Assembly: GCA_039810605.1 (NCBI GenBank)
Contig: JBDHXH010000069.1
Location: 1 to 14,617 of the forward strand
Length of the DNA: 14,617 bases
From: JAGPCH01 sp039810605
GTDB lineage: Bacteria > Bacteroidota > Ignavibacteria > Tepidaquicellales > Tepidaquicellaceae
Direction: 5' to 3'
The notes beneath the pieces are model-generated. The model was not told where the DNA came from. It worked only from the letters and a program-made list of their open reading frames with translations, and did no database searches. Position 1 is the stretch's first letter. Every line of letters starts with the position of its first letter. The position numbers and the translations under genes were made by a program. Below are positions 6,748 to 14,541 of this stretch, piece after piece.

Positions 6748-7782
6748 ATGAATTCATTTAAAACGAAAGCTCTTGTTGCATTTATAATCTCATTGTTATT
6801 CCTTCAGGATTCTTTTTCTCAAGGAAGTGGTAATAAGTATGCAGGTGAGTTTTTATACCTGGGGGTCGGTGGCAGACCTAAAGGAATGGGCGGCGCTTAT
6901 GTTGCGCTTGTTAATGATGTAACGGCGGGATACTGGAATCCGGGCTCGCTGTCAAAGATCAACTACCCGCAATTTTCTCTCATGCACGAGGCACAGTTTG
7001 GAAACCTTGTGAACTATGATTACGGATCTGTAGGTATTCCCTTCGGAAAAAATTCATCTCTGGGATTCAGCCTTATCCGGTTGGGTGTTGATGATATTGC
7101 AGATACAAGAAATGCACTGATTGATCTTAACGGTAACGGAGTTCTTGAAGAAAATCTTGGTGAGAGACTTGACCCTTCGAAAATTACATACTTCAATACT
7201 TCCGATTACGCGTTTTACCTTACTTATGCCAAGAGACAGTCAGATAATTTTACTTATGGAGCTAATCTCAAGGTAATTAGGAGAAACATTGCAGAAGAAG
7301 GAGCATGGGGTCTGGGTTTTGATGTTGGCGCTTCATACAGCCCGTTTACCGGATTTTATCTCGGCGCAAATCTGATGGACCTCACCACTACATACCTTTC
7401 TTGGTCAACGGGAAAGAAGGAAGTGATCTCGCCTACTGCAAAAATCGGAACGGCATATCAGATTGATTTCTTGAAAGGTAAACTGACACCGGTCGTTGAT
7501 TTTGATGTCCGTTTTGAAAACAGAAGGCAAAGCGCAAATGCAAACCTGGGTCCTGTAAGCTTTGATATGCATGCCGGCGTTGAATATACTTTTAAGGATT
7601 TAATAAGTTTAAGAACAGGGTATAGCGATCTCGGAAATCTTACTCTCGGTGCAGGTGTGAAACTGCCTAAGATCAATATTGATTATTCGTTTTCAAAATT
7701 CGACGGACTCGAAGATCTTGGCAACAGCCATCTGATCTCACTGATATTCACTCTTGAAGAAGATAAATTCCAGAGGAAGTAA
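6748..7782 (+). CDS. PorV/PorQ-like outer-membrane beta-barrel protein
   Basis: A 344-residue protein with a signal peptide (about 1-25, ending near FSQG). The mature N-terminus carries the family signature LGVGGRPKGMGGAYVAL, then YWNPGSLS (about 38-69). It continues as alternating Gly/aromatic amphipathic strands to the end, as expected for a FadL-like barrel of the PorV/PorQ (UPF0164) group. These proteins sit in the outer membrane; some members serve the type IX secretion system, but many paralogues have no known cargo, so a T9SS role is not claimed. A loop near 126-135, DLNGNGVLEE, looks like a calcium-binding turn inserted between strands. The gene is monocistronic, with a strong terminator after it. 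Confidence 0.85.
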   Translation: MNSFKTKALVAFIISLLFLQDSFSQGSGNKYAGEFLYLGVGGRPKGMGGAYVALVNDVTAGYWNPGSLSKINYPQFSLMHEAQFGNLVNYDYGSVGIPFGKNSSLGFSLIRLGVDDIADTRNALIDLNGNGVLEENLGERLDPSKITYFNTSDYAFYLTYAKRQSDNFTYGANLKVIRRNIAEEGAWGLGFDVGASYSPFTGFYLGANLMDLTTTYLSWSTGKKEVISPTAKIGTAYQIDFLKGKLTPVVDFDVRFENRRQSANANLGPVSFDMHAGVEYTFKDLISLRTGYSDLGNLTLGAGVKLPKINIDYSFSKFDGLEDLGNSHLISLIFTLEEDKFQRK

Positions 7783-7803
7783 TTCTAAAATCATCAGCAA
7801 TTT

Positions 7804-7842
7804 AAAAAAACCTTGTTAACTCTGTCTTAACAAGGTTTTTTT
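7804..7842 (+). terminator. Strong intrinsic terminator after PorV-like gene
   Basis: A GC-containing 9-bp stem, CCTTGTTAA (7811-7819) with TTAACAAGG (7827-7835), has a 7-nt loop and is extended by seven A residues on the left and seven T residues on the right (7836-7842). Symmetric, so it could work in both directions. It separates the barrel gene from the isoaspartyl peptidase gene. Confidence 0.9.
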
Positions 7843-7956
7843 ATTTTGAGAATGTCAGGTTTATAATTCGAATCGGAAAGCACTTGAAAGCTCTTTTCAA
7901 ATAAATTAATAAATTTTGTCAGACCTTATTCGTTCTGAATTGTTAACAAAATCCGA

Positions 7957-8892
7957 ATGAAAGAAAAAGTTGGTATAGCGATTCATGGCGGCGCGGGAAC
8001 GATTCTTAAGTCCAGAATGACTGCCGAAAAAGAAACTCTGTATTTGAATGCATTGAGGGAAGCATTGAATGCCGGATGGAATCATTTGAAAAGCGGCGGA
8101 AGCTCTCTCGATGCGGTCGAACTTGCAGTTCGTGAACTTGAAGACAATCCGCATTTTAATGCCGGAAAGGGATCGGTTTTTACGAATGAAGGAAAACATG
8201 AAATGGATGCTTCAATAATGGATGGCAAGGCTCTGAAAGCGGGATGTGTCTCTATGTTGAGCCGCGTCAGAAATCCAGTTTCACTTGCGCGGAAGATTAT
8301 GGAGTGTTCGGAGTTTGTTTATCTAAGCGGAAAGGGAGCAGAGTCTTTTGCAAAAGAAATGAATCTCGAATTCGAAAGCGAGGAATATTTCTTCAGTGAA
8401 TTCAGATACAGGCAACTTCAGGATTCAATGAGAGAAAATGTAATTCAACTTGACCATTCCGAAAGGGAAAATGAAAAAAAATTCGGCACAGTCGGAGCGG
8501 TAGCCCTTGACATGAACGGCAATCTGGCGGCAGCAACTTCAACCGGCGGCATGACGAATAAAAAATTCGGGCGTATAGGGGATAGTGCAATTATCGGCGC
8601 CGGAACTTACGCCAACAATAAGACTTGTGCAGTTTCATGCACCGGACATGGCGAATACTTTATCAGAGGAGTTACGGCTTACGATCTGTCTGCATTGATG
8701 GAATACAAAGGCATGAATATCCGTACCGCGTCAGCAGAAGTAATAAATAAACTTTCAACGCTCGGCGGCGATGGCGGGTTAATTGCAATTGACAATGACG
8801 CAAACATCGAAATGCCATTTAACTCGGAAGGAATGTACAGGGCAAGTGTCAGCTACAAATCGGATACACTTGTTGCTATTTATTGCGACTAA
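7957..8892 (+). CDS. iaaA: Isoaspartyl peptidase / L-asparaginase (Ntn-hydrolase)
   Basis: A 311-residue plant-type asparaginase that autocleaves into two subunits. The N-terminal IHGGAG (9-14) and the AGKGSVF region (69-75) build the alpha subunit. The nucleophile is T178 in KKFGTVGAVALD, so the beta subunit starts there. The substrate-binding elements STGGMTNKKFGRIGDS (195-210) and TGHGE (229-233) follow. The length matches E. coli IaaA. It removes isoaspartyl residues from peptides or hydrolyses asparagine; peptidase activity is the more usual in bacterial members. There is no signal peptide, so it is cytoplasmic. It has no SD, stands alone after a terminator, and is convergent with the coiled-coil gene only 14 nt away. 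Confidence 0.92.
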   Translation: MKEKVGIAIHGGAGTILKSRMTAEKETLYLNALREALNAGWNHLKSGGSSLDAVELAVRELEDNPHFNAGKGSVFTNEGKHEMDASIMDGKALKAGCVSMLSRVRNPVSLARKIMECSEFVYLSGKGAESFAKEMNLEFESEEYFFSEFRYRQLQDSMRENVIQLDHSERENEKKFGTVGAVALDMNGNLAAATSTGGMTNKKFGRIGDSAIIGAGTYANNKTCAVSCTGHGEYFIRGVTAYDLSALMEYKGMNIRTASAEVINKLSTLGGDGGLIAIDNDANIEMPFNSEGMYRASVSYKSDTLVAIYCD

Positions 8893-8906
8893 TGGTCGGA
8901 AACGTC

Positions 8907-9269
8907 TCACAATACTTTGTTCTTGAATTCTTCTATGCTCATATCAACTTCTTTCCTTACCCTTTCAATTTCTTCTCTTGCAATGTCTTCCGATTCGAAA
9001 TGTATTTTTGAAATCTTTTCTTTTGCTGAAATTAAAATCCTAGAAGCTTCTTCAAGAATTGAATTCGATTTTTCTTCCGCATCCCGGACAAGTTTTTCCG
9101 TCTTCGCTTTCGCTTCATTTATGAATCTGCTTCCCCTATCAATATTTTCAAATCCATCCGACAATTCCTCTTCAACATAACTTTCCTCTTCTCTATTAAT
9201 TAACAGCAGTCCGATACCGATTCCGGACAATATTCCCGCCGCTATACCAAGGACTAATTTGCTTGACAT
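8907..9269 (-). CDS. Small membrane-anchored coiled-coil protein (YtxH / F0-b-like)
   Basis: A 120-residue protein: one N-terminal Gly-rich membrane segment (about 5-24, LGIAAGILSGIGIGLLL), then a highly charged helical stretch to the end, rich in Glu and Lys with Ala/Ile at heptad-like positions. This resembles YtxH-domain proteins or the b subunit of ATP synthase without its conserved features. The bulk would face the cytoplasm as a coiled coil. It is the last gene of the smpB-tyrS-arginine decarboxylase operon, 18 nt after the decarboxylase. No function can be given. Confidence 0.7.
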   Translation of the reverse strand: MSSKLVLGIAAGILSGIGIGLLLINREEESYVEEELSDGFENIDRGSRFINEAKAKTEKLVRDAEEKSNSILEEASRILISAKEKISKIHFESEDIAREEIERVRKEVDMSIEEFKNKVL

Positions 9270-9287
9270 GATATTTTAAATTTAAAA

Positions 9288-9833
9288 TTATGGCAAAAAT
9301 ACAACACATGAAATTACAGTTGTCCATAAACCATTCTTATCACCTTCGGCAGATTGAGTAACATTAAATGTTTTTATTATCTTTCCGCTTTGCTTATAAA
9401 GATTTTCTCTTTCATTCCAGGCTGTTTCGGGATCGAACTCTACACCGAGTGTCGTTGCGAGCATTGTTGCAGCAAGATCCTCTGCGTATTCCCCGGAAAT
9501 CTTTTCGGTCTCGCCAAATGGATGGTGCTCCGAAATGTATCCGTAATGACTATCATCCGAAGGCAATGCAACTCCTATTGAAGATGCAATGAGTCTGTTT
9601 GGCTCATTTGTAAAATTTCTCGCCATCACACAGAATGTGATTTGTCCTGGTTCGAGTATTGCTTTTCCCTGCTCCGGAGAGAGTCTCTTACATCCTCCGG
9701 GAAATATGCTTGAGACAGTAACAATGTTGCACTTTTCAATTCCCGCTTGTCTCAATGCAAGTTCAAATGATTGGAGATAATCTTTATGCCTCCCTACTCC
9801 CTTTGTGAAAAATAACTTTGTTGGTTTAAACAA
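9288..9833 (-). CDS. Pyruvoyl-dependent arginine decarboxylase
   Basis: A 181-residue proenzyme that converts arginine to agmatine, the first step of a polyamine route. Self-cleavage between S41 and S42 in VTVSSIFPGG makes the pyruvoyl group; the -SS-I-x-P- context is diagnostic for this family. GRHKDYLQSFELALRQAGIEK (positions 14-34, read with small gaps) and the later YGYISEHH (98-104, E102 a probable catalytic acid) also match. The start is TTG at 9833: a GGAG (minus strand, at plus 9842-9845) sits 8 nt upstream and the family's N-terminus begins here. It lies 29 nt after tyrS and 18 nt before the coiled-coil gene. The length is normal and it is cytoplasmic. PvlArgDC is the usual family name. 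Confidence 0.92.
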   Translation of the reverse strand: MFKPTKLFFTKGVGRHKDYLQSFELALRQAGIEKCNIVTVSSIFPGGCKRLSPEQGKAILEPGQITFCVMARNFTNEPNRLIASSIGVALPSDDSHYGYISEHHPFGETEKISGEYAEDLAATMLATTLGVEFDPETAWNERENLYKQSGKIIKTFNVTQSAEGDKNGLWTTVISCVVFLP

Positions 9834-9841
9834 TTTTAATT

Positions 9842-9845
9842 CTCC
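9842..9845 (-). promoter_or_regulatory. Shine-Dalgarno sequence deciding the TTG start
   Basis: GGAG on the minus strand with 8 nt to the TTG at 9833. It is one of the few recognisable ribosome-binding sites in the window and supports the non-ATG start of the decarboxylase. Confidence 0.6.
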
Positions 9846-9862
9846 GATTTTAAAATGTTATA

Positions 9863-11083
9863 TTATTCTGCTTGCTTTGTAACTCTTAAAAATTTTCTTT
9901 TGCCTACTTTAAAAACCATCCCGTGACGGATGTTCATTATGGAATTCACATCCGTAATTTTTTTCCCGTCAACATTTACGGCACCCTGCTCTATCAACTT
10001 CCTCGCGTTCGTCTTTGATTCGGACAAATTAGTTGAAGTAAGCAGATCAACAAGCTTCATCGAATCTTCCGAAATGTTCACTTCCGGGATTTCATCAGGC
10101 AATTCCTTTTTAATAAAGATTTTATCAAACTCTTCTATGGTTCTCATCGCCGCCGCTTCATCATAATATTGTTTCACGAGTTCCGTGCCGAGCCTGCGCT
10201 TCAGATCACGCGGATTCACTGCTCCGCCTTCAAGGTCGCCTTTGATTTTTCGCAGTTCATCATTACTTAAACTTGTACACAATTCAAAATACTTGTAGAT
10301 CAGAGTATCAGGAATACTCATTGTCTTTCCGAATATGTCTTTCGGATCTTCAGTAATGCCGATTGCATTATCAAGAGACTTGCTCATCTTCTCATATCCA
10401 TCAGTTCCTTCAAGCAACGGCATCGTTATCACGACCTGCTGTTCCTTACCATACCGTTTCTGAACATCTCTTCCCACAAGGTTATTGAATTTCTGATCGG
10501 TACCTCCCAATTCGACATCCGCATTAATTGCGAAGGAATCATAACCCTGCATAAGCGGATACAATAATTCGTGAAGTGAAATTTCAGTCTGCTCTTTGAT
10601 CCTGTTTGTAAAATCATCGCGTTCGAGTATCCTCTGCACAGTAAACTTGCTCATCAAGTTTATCAGTTCCTTAAGATCAATTTTTGAAAGCCATTCCGAG
10701 TTGTAAACGACCTGTGCCCTTTCCATATCTAGAATTTTCCCGGCCTGTTGAAAATATGTTTCACCGTTTTGTCTGGTTTCTTCAAATGACAACTGCGGAC
10801 GTGTTTTCTTCTTGCCCGAAGGATCTCCAATCATTCCCGTGTAATCACCGACTATGAGAATCGCATTGTGACCGAGGTCCTGAAATTGTCTAAGCTTATT
10901 CAGTACAACTGCATGTCCGATGTGCAGATCCGGACGCGAAGGATCACAGCCGAGTTTTATATTCAGAGATACATTTTTCTTAATGGACTTTTCAAATTTC
11001 CGGAACAACTCTTCTTCGGGAATTATCTCAACAGTTCCCTTCCTTATAAAATCCATCTGTTCTTTTGCCGGCGCAAATTTCAT
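9863..11083 (-). CDS. tyrS: Tyrosyl-tRNA synthetase
   Basis: A 406-residue class I aminoacyl-tRNA synthetase that charges tRNA-Tyr with tyrosine. The Rossmann-fold core shows LGCDPSRPDLHIGHAVV with HIGH at 54-57, GDYTGMIGDPSGK (79-91), GGTDQKFN (193-200), and KMSKS at 232-236. A C-terminal S4 RNA-binding domain (about 340-400) contains the LLTSTNLSESKTNARKLI stretch, split here by family-typical Ser/Lys. The CDPSRPDLHIGH context and the length are those of the TyrS type 2 (TyrZ-like) branch. The ATG overlaps the smpB stop as ATGA, so the two are translationally coupled. Confidence 0.96.
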   Translation of the reverse strand: MKFAPAKEQMDFIRKGTVEIIPEEELFRKFEKSIKKNVSLNIKLGCDPSRPDLHIGHAVVLNKLRQFQDLGHNAILIVGDYTGMIGDPSGKKKTRPQLSFEETRQNGETYFQQAGKILDMERAQVVYNSEWLSKIDLKELINLMSKFTVQRILERDDFTNRIKEQTEISLHELLYPLMQGYDSFAINADVELGGTDQKFNNLVGRDVQKRYGKEQQVVITMPLLEGTDGYEKMSKSLDNAIGITEDPKDIFGKTMSIPDTLIYKYFELCTSLSNDELRKIKGDLEGGAVNPRDLKRRLGTELVKQYYDEAAAMRTIEEFDKIFIKKELPDEIPEVNISEDSMKLVDLLTSTNLSESKTNARKLIEQGAVNVDGKKITDVNSIMNIRHGMVFKVGKRKFLRVTKQAE

Positions 11084-11529
11084 ATCCTGCTTAGTTTCCT
11101 TTCAGTTTCTCTTTTCTTAATTGATTCACGTTTGTCATAAAGCTTCTTTCCTCTGGCAATTCCAATCTCCACTTTTACCAAAGATCCTCTGAAATACATT
11201 TTCAGAGGAACAAGTGTCAACCCCTTTTCCTGTAATGCCTGCTTAATCTTCCTGATCTCCTTTCTGTTTAGCAGTAATTTCCTGTTTCTTAACGGCTCAT
11301 GATTGTTAATGTTTCCGAATTTGTATTCGCTGATGTGGGAATTAATAAGCCAGACTTCGTCATTCGATATTCTTCCGTATGCATCCTGAAGATTCGCTTT
11401 GCCAATCCTTAGCGACTTCACTTCGGTTCCTGTAATAACTATTCCTGCTTCATACTTTTCGAGTATCTCGTATTCAAAATTAGCTTTCCGGTTTGTAGCA
11501 ATTACTTTAATTTGTTGTGTATCGCTCAC
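11080..11529 (-). CDS. smpB: SsrA-binding protein SmpB
   Basis: A 149-residue partner of tmRNA in rescue of stalled ribosomes. Family marks are NRKANFEYEI (13-22), GTEVKSLR (34-41), the central INSHISEY (62-69), and the basic tail GKKLYDKRESIKKRE (127-141) that mimics the codon-anticodon helix in the empty decoding site. The start is GTG at 11529, the only start that gives the normal N-terminus. First gene of the smpB-tyrS operon. The ssrA gene itself is not in the window. The gene for a metal-dependent hydrolase starts divergently about 50 nt away. Confidence 0.96.
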   Translation of the reverse strand: MSDTQQIKVIATNRKANFEYEILEKYEAGIVITGTEVKSLRIGKANLQDAYGRISNDEVWLINSHISEYKFGNINNHEPLRNRKLLLNRKEIRKIKQALQEKGLTLVPLKMYFRGSLVKVEIGIARGKKLYDKRESIKKRETERKLSRI

Positions 11530-11579
11530 TAAAGTTTAGCAAATTAAAATTTAAAAAAAGTAAAATCAATTTACTTACT

Positions 11580-12221
11580 ATGAAAGTCATTCAGATTCCG
11601 CTGAATCCGTTTGCCATGAACTGTTATATCTACTTCAATGAAAAATCCGGAGAAGGAATAATCATTGATCCTGCAGCATCTTCACGCGAGGAAGAAGAGC
11701 GGTTAAAGAATTTAATCAAAGAAAATAAAATAAATATCAGATTTATTCTTAACACTCACGGTCATCTCGACCACATCTTGGGAAACAAATTTGCAAAGGA
11801 ATATTTCAAAGTGCCGGTATTAATGCATGCTGATGACGAATTCATGCTGAAGAACGCCGTTTCCCAGGGCACAATGTTCGGACTTGAAATTCCCCAACAA
11901 CCCGGGGTTGATATTTTTATAAGCGAAGACAGTTCCGTCAAATTCGATGACAGTGAATTGAGGTTTATCCATACACCCGGTCATTCTCCCGGAAGCGTCT
12001 GCATTATTGATGACAAAGCAAAGAATGTGTTTTGCGGTGATGTGATTTTTAAGAATTCAATTGGCAGAACCGATCTTCCCGGCGGAGATTACGATACGCT
12101 CATTTCATCAATTCAAAACAAACTTTTCACAAATTGTGATGACGACTTCAGTTTATTTCCCGGACACATGGAGATTACAAATATCAAAGATGAAAAAAGA
12201 TACAATCCCTTTCTTGTGTGA
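11580..12221 (+). CDS. Metallo-beta-lactamase-fold hydrolase (GloB/YcbL-like)
   Basis: A 213-residue protein with the glyoxalase-II type metal site: THGHLDH (59-65, giving H60, H62, D64, H65), HTPGH (H135), CGDV (D154), GRTD (162-165) and FPGH (H196). These bind two metal ions, usually zinc or iron. The protein is shorter than classic GloB and lacks its C-terminal substrate domain, matching the YcbL-type subgroup that hydrolyses S-lactoylglutathione-like thioesters; the true substrate is unknown. I chose ATG 11580 because it begins the usual MKVIQIP strand, whereas an upstream in-frame start near 11517 would add a basic, family-foreign stretch. Divergent from smpB, convergent with a secreted protein gene. 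Cytoplasmic. Confidence 0.9.
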   Translation: MKVIQIPLNPFAMNCYIYFNEKSGEGIIIDPAASSREEEERLKNLIKENKINIRFILNTHGHLDHILGNKFAKEYFKVPVLMHADDEFMLKNAVSQGTMFGLEIPQQPGVDIFISEDSSVKFDDSELRFIHTPGHSPGSVCIIDDKAKNVFCGDVIFKNSIGRTDLPGGDYDTLISSIQNKLFTNCDDDFSLFPGHMEITNIKDEKRYNPFLV

Positions 12222-12244
12222 CAGTGACAGTGTCATTGTCTTTT
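12220..12244 (+). terminator. Probable terminator after the MBL-fold gene
   Basis: A 9-bp stem (12220-12228 with 12232-12240, one G-T wobble) with a 3-nt loop is followed by four T residues and a T-rich tract. It starts inside the stop codon. It stands between two convergent genes. Confidence 0.5.
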
Positions 12245-12292
12245 CTGTTTCTCACCAAAGGTTTTCACAATGACAGAATGAAACGCAAAGGT

Positions 12293-12811
12293 TCAAAAAC
12301 TTGGTTTGAAGTTTGTTGCAACTTCCCTCAATTCCTTTTCTACCGTTGAATTGAAATTTCCTGCCGGAGTAATGAACCTTAACACATAGCTGAAATTTTC
12401 ACCATCGGTAATTTTGGTTCTGTAATAATAAATAATTTCCGTAAACTCGCTGTCCTTATACTTTGCGCTTCTGCCATCATAGTTTCCGTTATCAAAATCA
12501 GCATAGTCTCCTTCCCTCTTGGGTATGTTCAGAGTTAAGTCCTTTTCCAATGTGTAAATAAAATCTTCAAGGTTTTTCACCTCATTGACTTTGAATGCGA
12601 GCAGCATGACAGCAATCTTGCCGTCATTCTTTTCGAATGAATATGATATCGCATCTTTTTTATTTGTCTCTTCAACTTTTCTCTGTGACCATCCTGAAGG
12701 GAGAGAAAATTTGAACTTATAAGTTGGATCATCAACTTCGGTCTGTGATTGTGCGTATCCTGTTAAGAAGTATATTATGCACAGAGTCAAAAACAATTTT
12801 AGCTTATTCAT
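12293..12811 (-). CDS. Small secreted protein, PsbP/DUF1795-like
   Basis: A 172-residue protein with a clear signal peptide (about 1-22, ending near YAQSQ). The mature part begins with FKFSLPSGWSQRK, a pattern common in PsbP/MOG1-fold (DUF1795-like) proteins, followed by alternating beta strands and one helix (NLEDFIYTLEKDL, about 80-92). No catalytic motif is seen. It lies 30 nt downstream of the M48 peptidase gene on the same strand and probably shares its transcript. Localisation is probably periplasmic. The function is unknown and the fold assignment tentative. Confidence 0.65.
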   Translation of the reverse strand: MNKLKLFLTLCIIYFLTGYAQSQTEVDDPTYKFKFSLPSGWSQRKVEETNKKDAISYSFEKNDGKIAVMLLAFKVNEVKNLEDFIYTLEKDLTLNIPKREGDYADFDNGNYDGRSAKYKDSEFTEIIYYYRTKITDGENFSYVLRFITPAGNFNSTVEKELREVATNFKPSF

Positions 12812-12841
12812 TACTTTTGTTAAGGTTAATAAAAAATTTTT

Positions 12842-13696
12842 TTATGGAAGTTTCTTTTTCATATTCTGATACTCTTCTTCATATAGTCCTTTCGTCGGAT
12901 CAGGCTTAGGTCTAATTTTATTTAACTTTGAGATGACATTGTTTATCCTGTCCTGGGGAAGCGGGTGTGTTGCAAGCATTCTTTCGAGATCACCCGGGGT
13001 CTCACCCTTCTTCTTCTGCTGTTCTTTTATTTTATCGAAGAAAAATCTTATTGCACCCGGATAATATTTTGATCCGGTAAGATATTTAATGGAATAATTA
13101 TCCGCCTCTTCTTCGTCCGCTCTGCTGTTAGCCAGAAATCCAAGTCCGACAAAAAGATTTGCCGCAATATCTGCAAGGACATTCGGATTACTTCCGAGTG
13201 CCAGTCCCAGTATCATGCTCACTCCGTAATATGAAGTCAGCCGCTGCGTCATGTGTCTTCTTTCTGCATGTGCAATTTCATGAGCTATGACTCCTGTCAG
13301 CGCAGCTTCATTGTCCAGAAATTTCATCAGTCCTGTATAGACATAAATAAAACCTCCCGGGATGCAAAACGCATTGATTGTACTGTCATCGTGAATGACT
13401 TCAAACTTGTAAGGGAATACATTCTTATATTCTATTGCCTTTGATGTATTAAGGACATATCTGCCGAGATCGGAAACATAATCCTTTATATCCTGATGAC
13501 CTTTCATGATGGGATATTGTGTACTTTCATTTCTAATCTGCGCATCTATCTCTTTTCCCATATCAACATCATCCTGAACGGAAAAAATATTGGAACCGCA
13601 ACTCTGAAGTATAGCAGTACCAAGAAGCGCCGTGCAAATAATAACAACCGGCAAATAGTTGAAATATTTTCTATGCTTTTTGATTAGTGTGTGCAT
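12842..13696 (-). CDS. M48 family metallopeptidase lipoprotein
   Basis: A 284-residue zinc peptidase of the BepA/LoiP type. It has a hydrophobic N-terminus ending in a lipobox-like LQSC with C33 the likely acylated residue. The zinc site is HEIAH (H139, E140, H143), with a third ligand in the SRADEEEAD stretch (191-199, probably E195). NAFCIPGGFIYVYTGL (108-123) and THPLPQDRI (243-251) are M48C hallmarks. There is no C-terminal TPR as in BepA. Such enzymes degrade misfolded outer-membrane proteins in the periplasm. It lies 65 nt after the crotonase gene and 30 nt before the small secreted protein gene. Confidence 0.92.
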   Translation of the reverse strand: MHTLIKKHRKYFNYLPVVIICTALLGTAILQSCGSNIFSVQDDVDMGKEIDAQIRNESTQYPIMKGHQDIKDYVSDLGRYVLNTSKAIEYKNVFPYKFEVIHDDSTINAFCIPGGFIYVYTGLMKFLDNEAALTGVIAHEIAHAERRHMTQRLTSYYGVSMILGLALGSNPNVLADIAANLFVGLGFLANSRADEEEADNYSIKYLTGSKYYPGAIRFFFDKIKEQQKKKGETPGDLERMLATHPLPQDRINNVISKLNKIRPKPDPTKGLYEEEYQNMKKKLP

Positions 13697-13761
13697 GCTT
13701 TAAAGTACAATCATTTTTTGAATATTGTTCCTCTGTTTCAAATATGTTAAACATGTCAAAC

Positions 13762-14541
13762 TCATTTACCCTTAAACACAGGTTTCCTTTTTTCAATGAA
13801 TGATGAAATACCTTCTTTAAAATCTTCCGTTGTTCCGGCCTCCTCCTGATATTTACATTCAAGTTTCAGGATATCTTCCAGTGATGATTCAAATGATTTA
13901 TTCAGGATGTCTTTGATCATGCCGATAGCTTTTGTCGGGCTTGCTCCGAATCTCTTTGCGGCTGCATCAGCCGATTTCATCAGCAAGTTGTTGCTTACGA
14001 CGAGCTCATTTACGAGACCAAGTTTCTTGGCTTCAGACGCAGACAATTTTTCTCCCGTTGCAAACATTTCAAACGCCCGGGCATATCCGATTATTCTGGG
14101 AAGAAAAAATCCTGAACCGCTGTCGGGAACCAATCCAACGTTAACAAAGACTTCAATCAGCGTAGAGCTTTCGACTGCAATTCTATAATCACATGCCAAT
14201 GCAAGCGACAAACCCGCACCCGCAGCAACACCATTCAAAGCGCAGATTACGGGCTTCGGAAGTTTTGCAATCTGAACTATCAAAGGATTATATCTATTCT
14301 CAAGTACTTCCCTGAAAGTCATTTTTCTTTCATTAAAATCTTTCAAATCCTGACCGGAACAAAAAGCCTTTCCCGATCCTGTGAGTACAACACATCTGAT
14401 ATTTTCATTTTTTTCAATGTCTCTGAATACATCAAGAAGTTCCGCGAGCATTTCATCATTAAAAGCGTTGAAGACTTCGGGACGGTTAAGCGTGATAGTC
14501 ATAACTCCGTTTGCTTCACGGATTAAAATTGTTTTATACAT
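13762..14541 (-). CDS. Enoyl-CoA hydratase/isomerase, PaaG-like
   Basis: A 259-residue crotonase-fold enzyme that acts on acyl-CoA. Oxyanion-hole segments are FCSGQDL (60-66) and NGVAAGAGLSLALACD (103-118). The segment GLVPDSGS (136-143) with D140 is like PaaG (ring epoxyphenylacetyl-CoA isomerase) and dienoyl-CoA isomerases, while the first catalytic Glu of true hydratases is replaced (F132 by my alignment). Isomerase activity is therefore more likely than hydration. No other paa or beta-oxidation gene is in the window, so a pathway cannot be named. A general fatty-acid role is the alternative. The gene is complete; ATG at 14541, no SD. Confidence 0.88.
   Translation of the reverse strand: MYKTILIREANGVMTITLNRPEVFNAFNDEMLAELLDVFRDIEKNENIRCVVLTGSGKAFCSGQDLKDFNERKMTFREVLENRYNPLIVQIAKLPKPVICALNGVAAGAGLSLALACDYRIAVESSTLIEVFVNVGLVPDSGSGFFLPRIIGYARAFEMFATGEKLSASEAKKLGLVNELVVSNNLLMKSADAAAKRFGASPTKAIGMIKDILNKSFESSLEDILKLECKYQEEAGTTEDFKEGISSFIEKRKPVFKGK

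Noticed and set aside
6748..7782. Assignment of the barrel as a type IX secretion subunit (porV)
   Set aside because: Only the family signature is visible; no other T9SS gene is in the window and many paralogues of this family have other roles, so no gene symbol was given.
9354..9592. Overlapping + strand frames within the arginine decarboxylase gene
   Set aside because: Shadow frames opposite a gene with clear family motifs.
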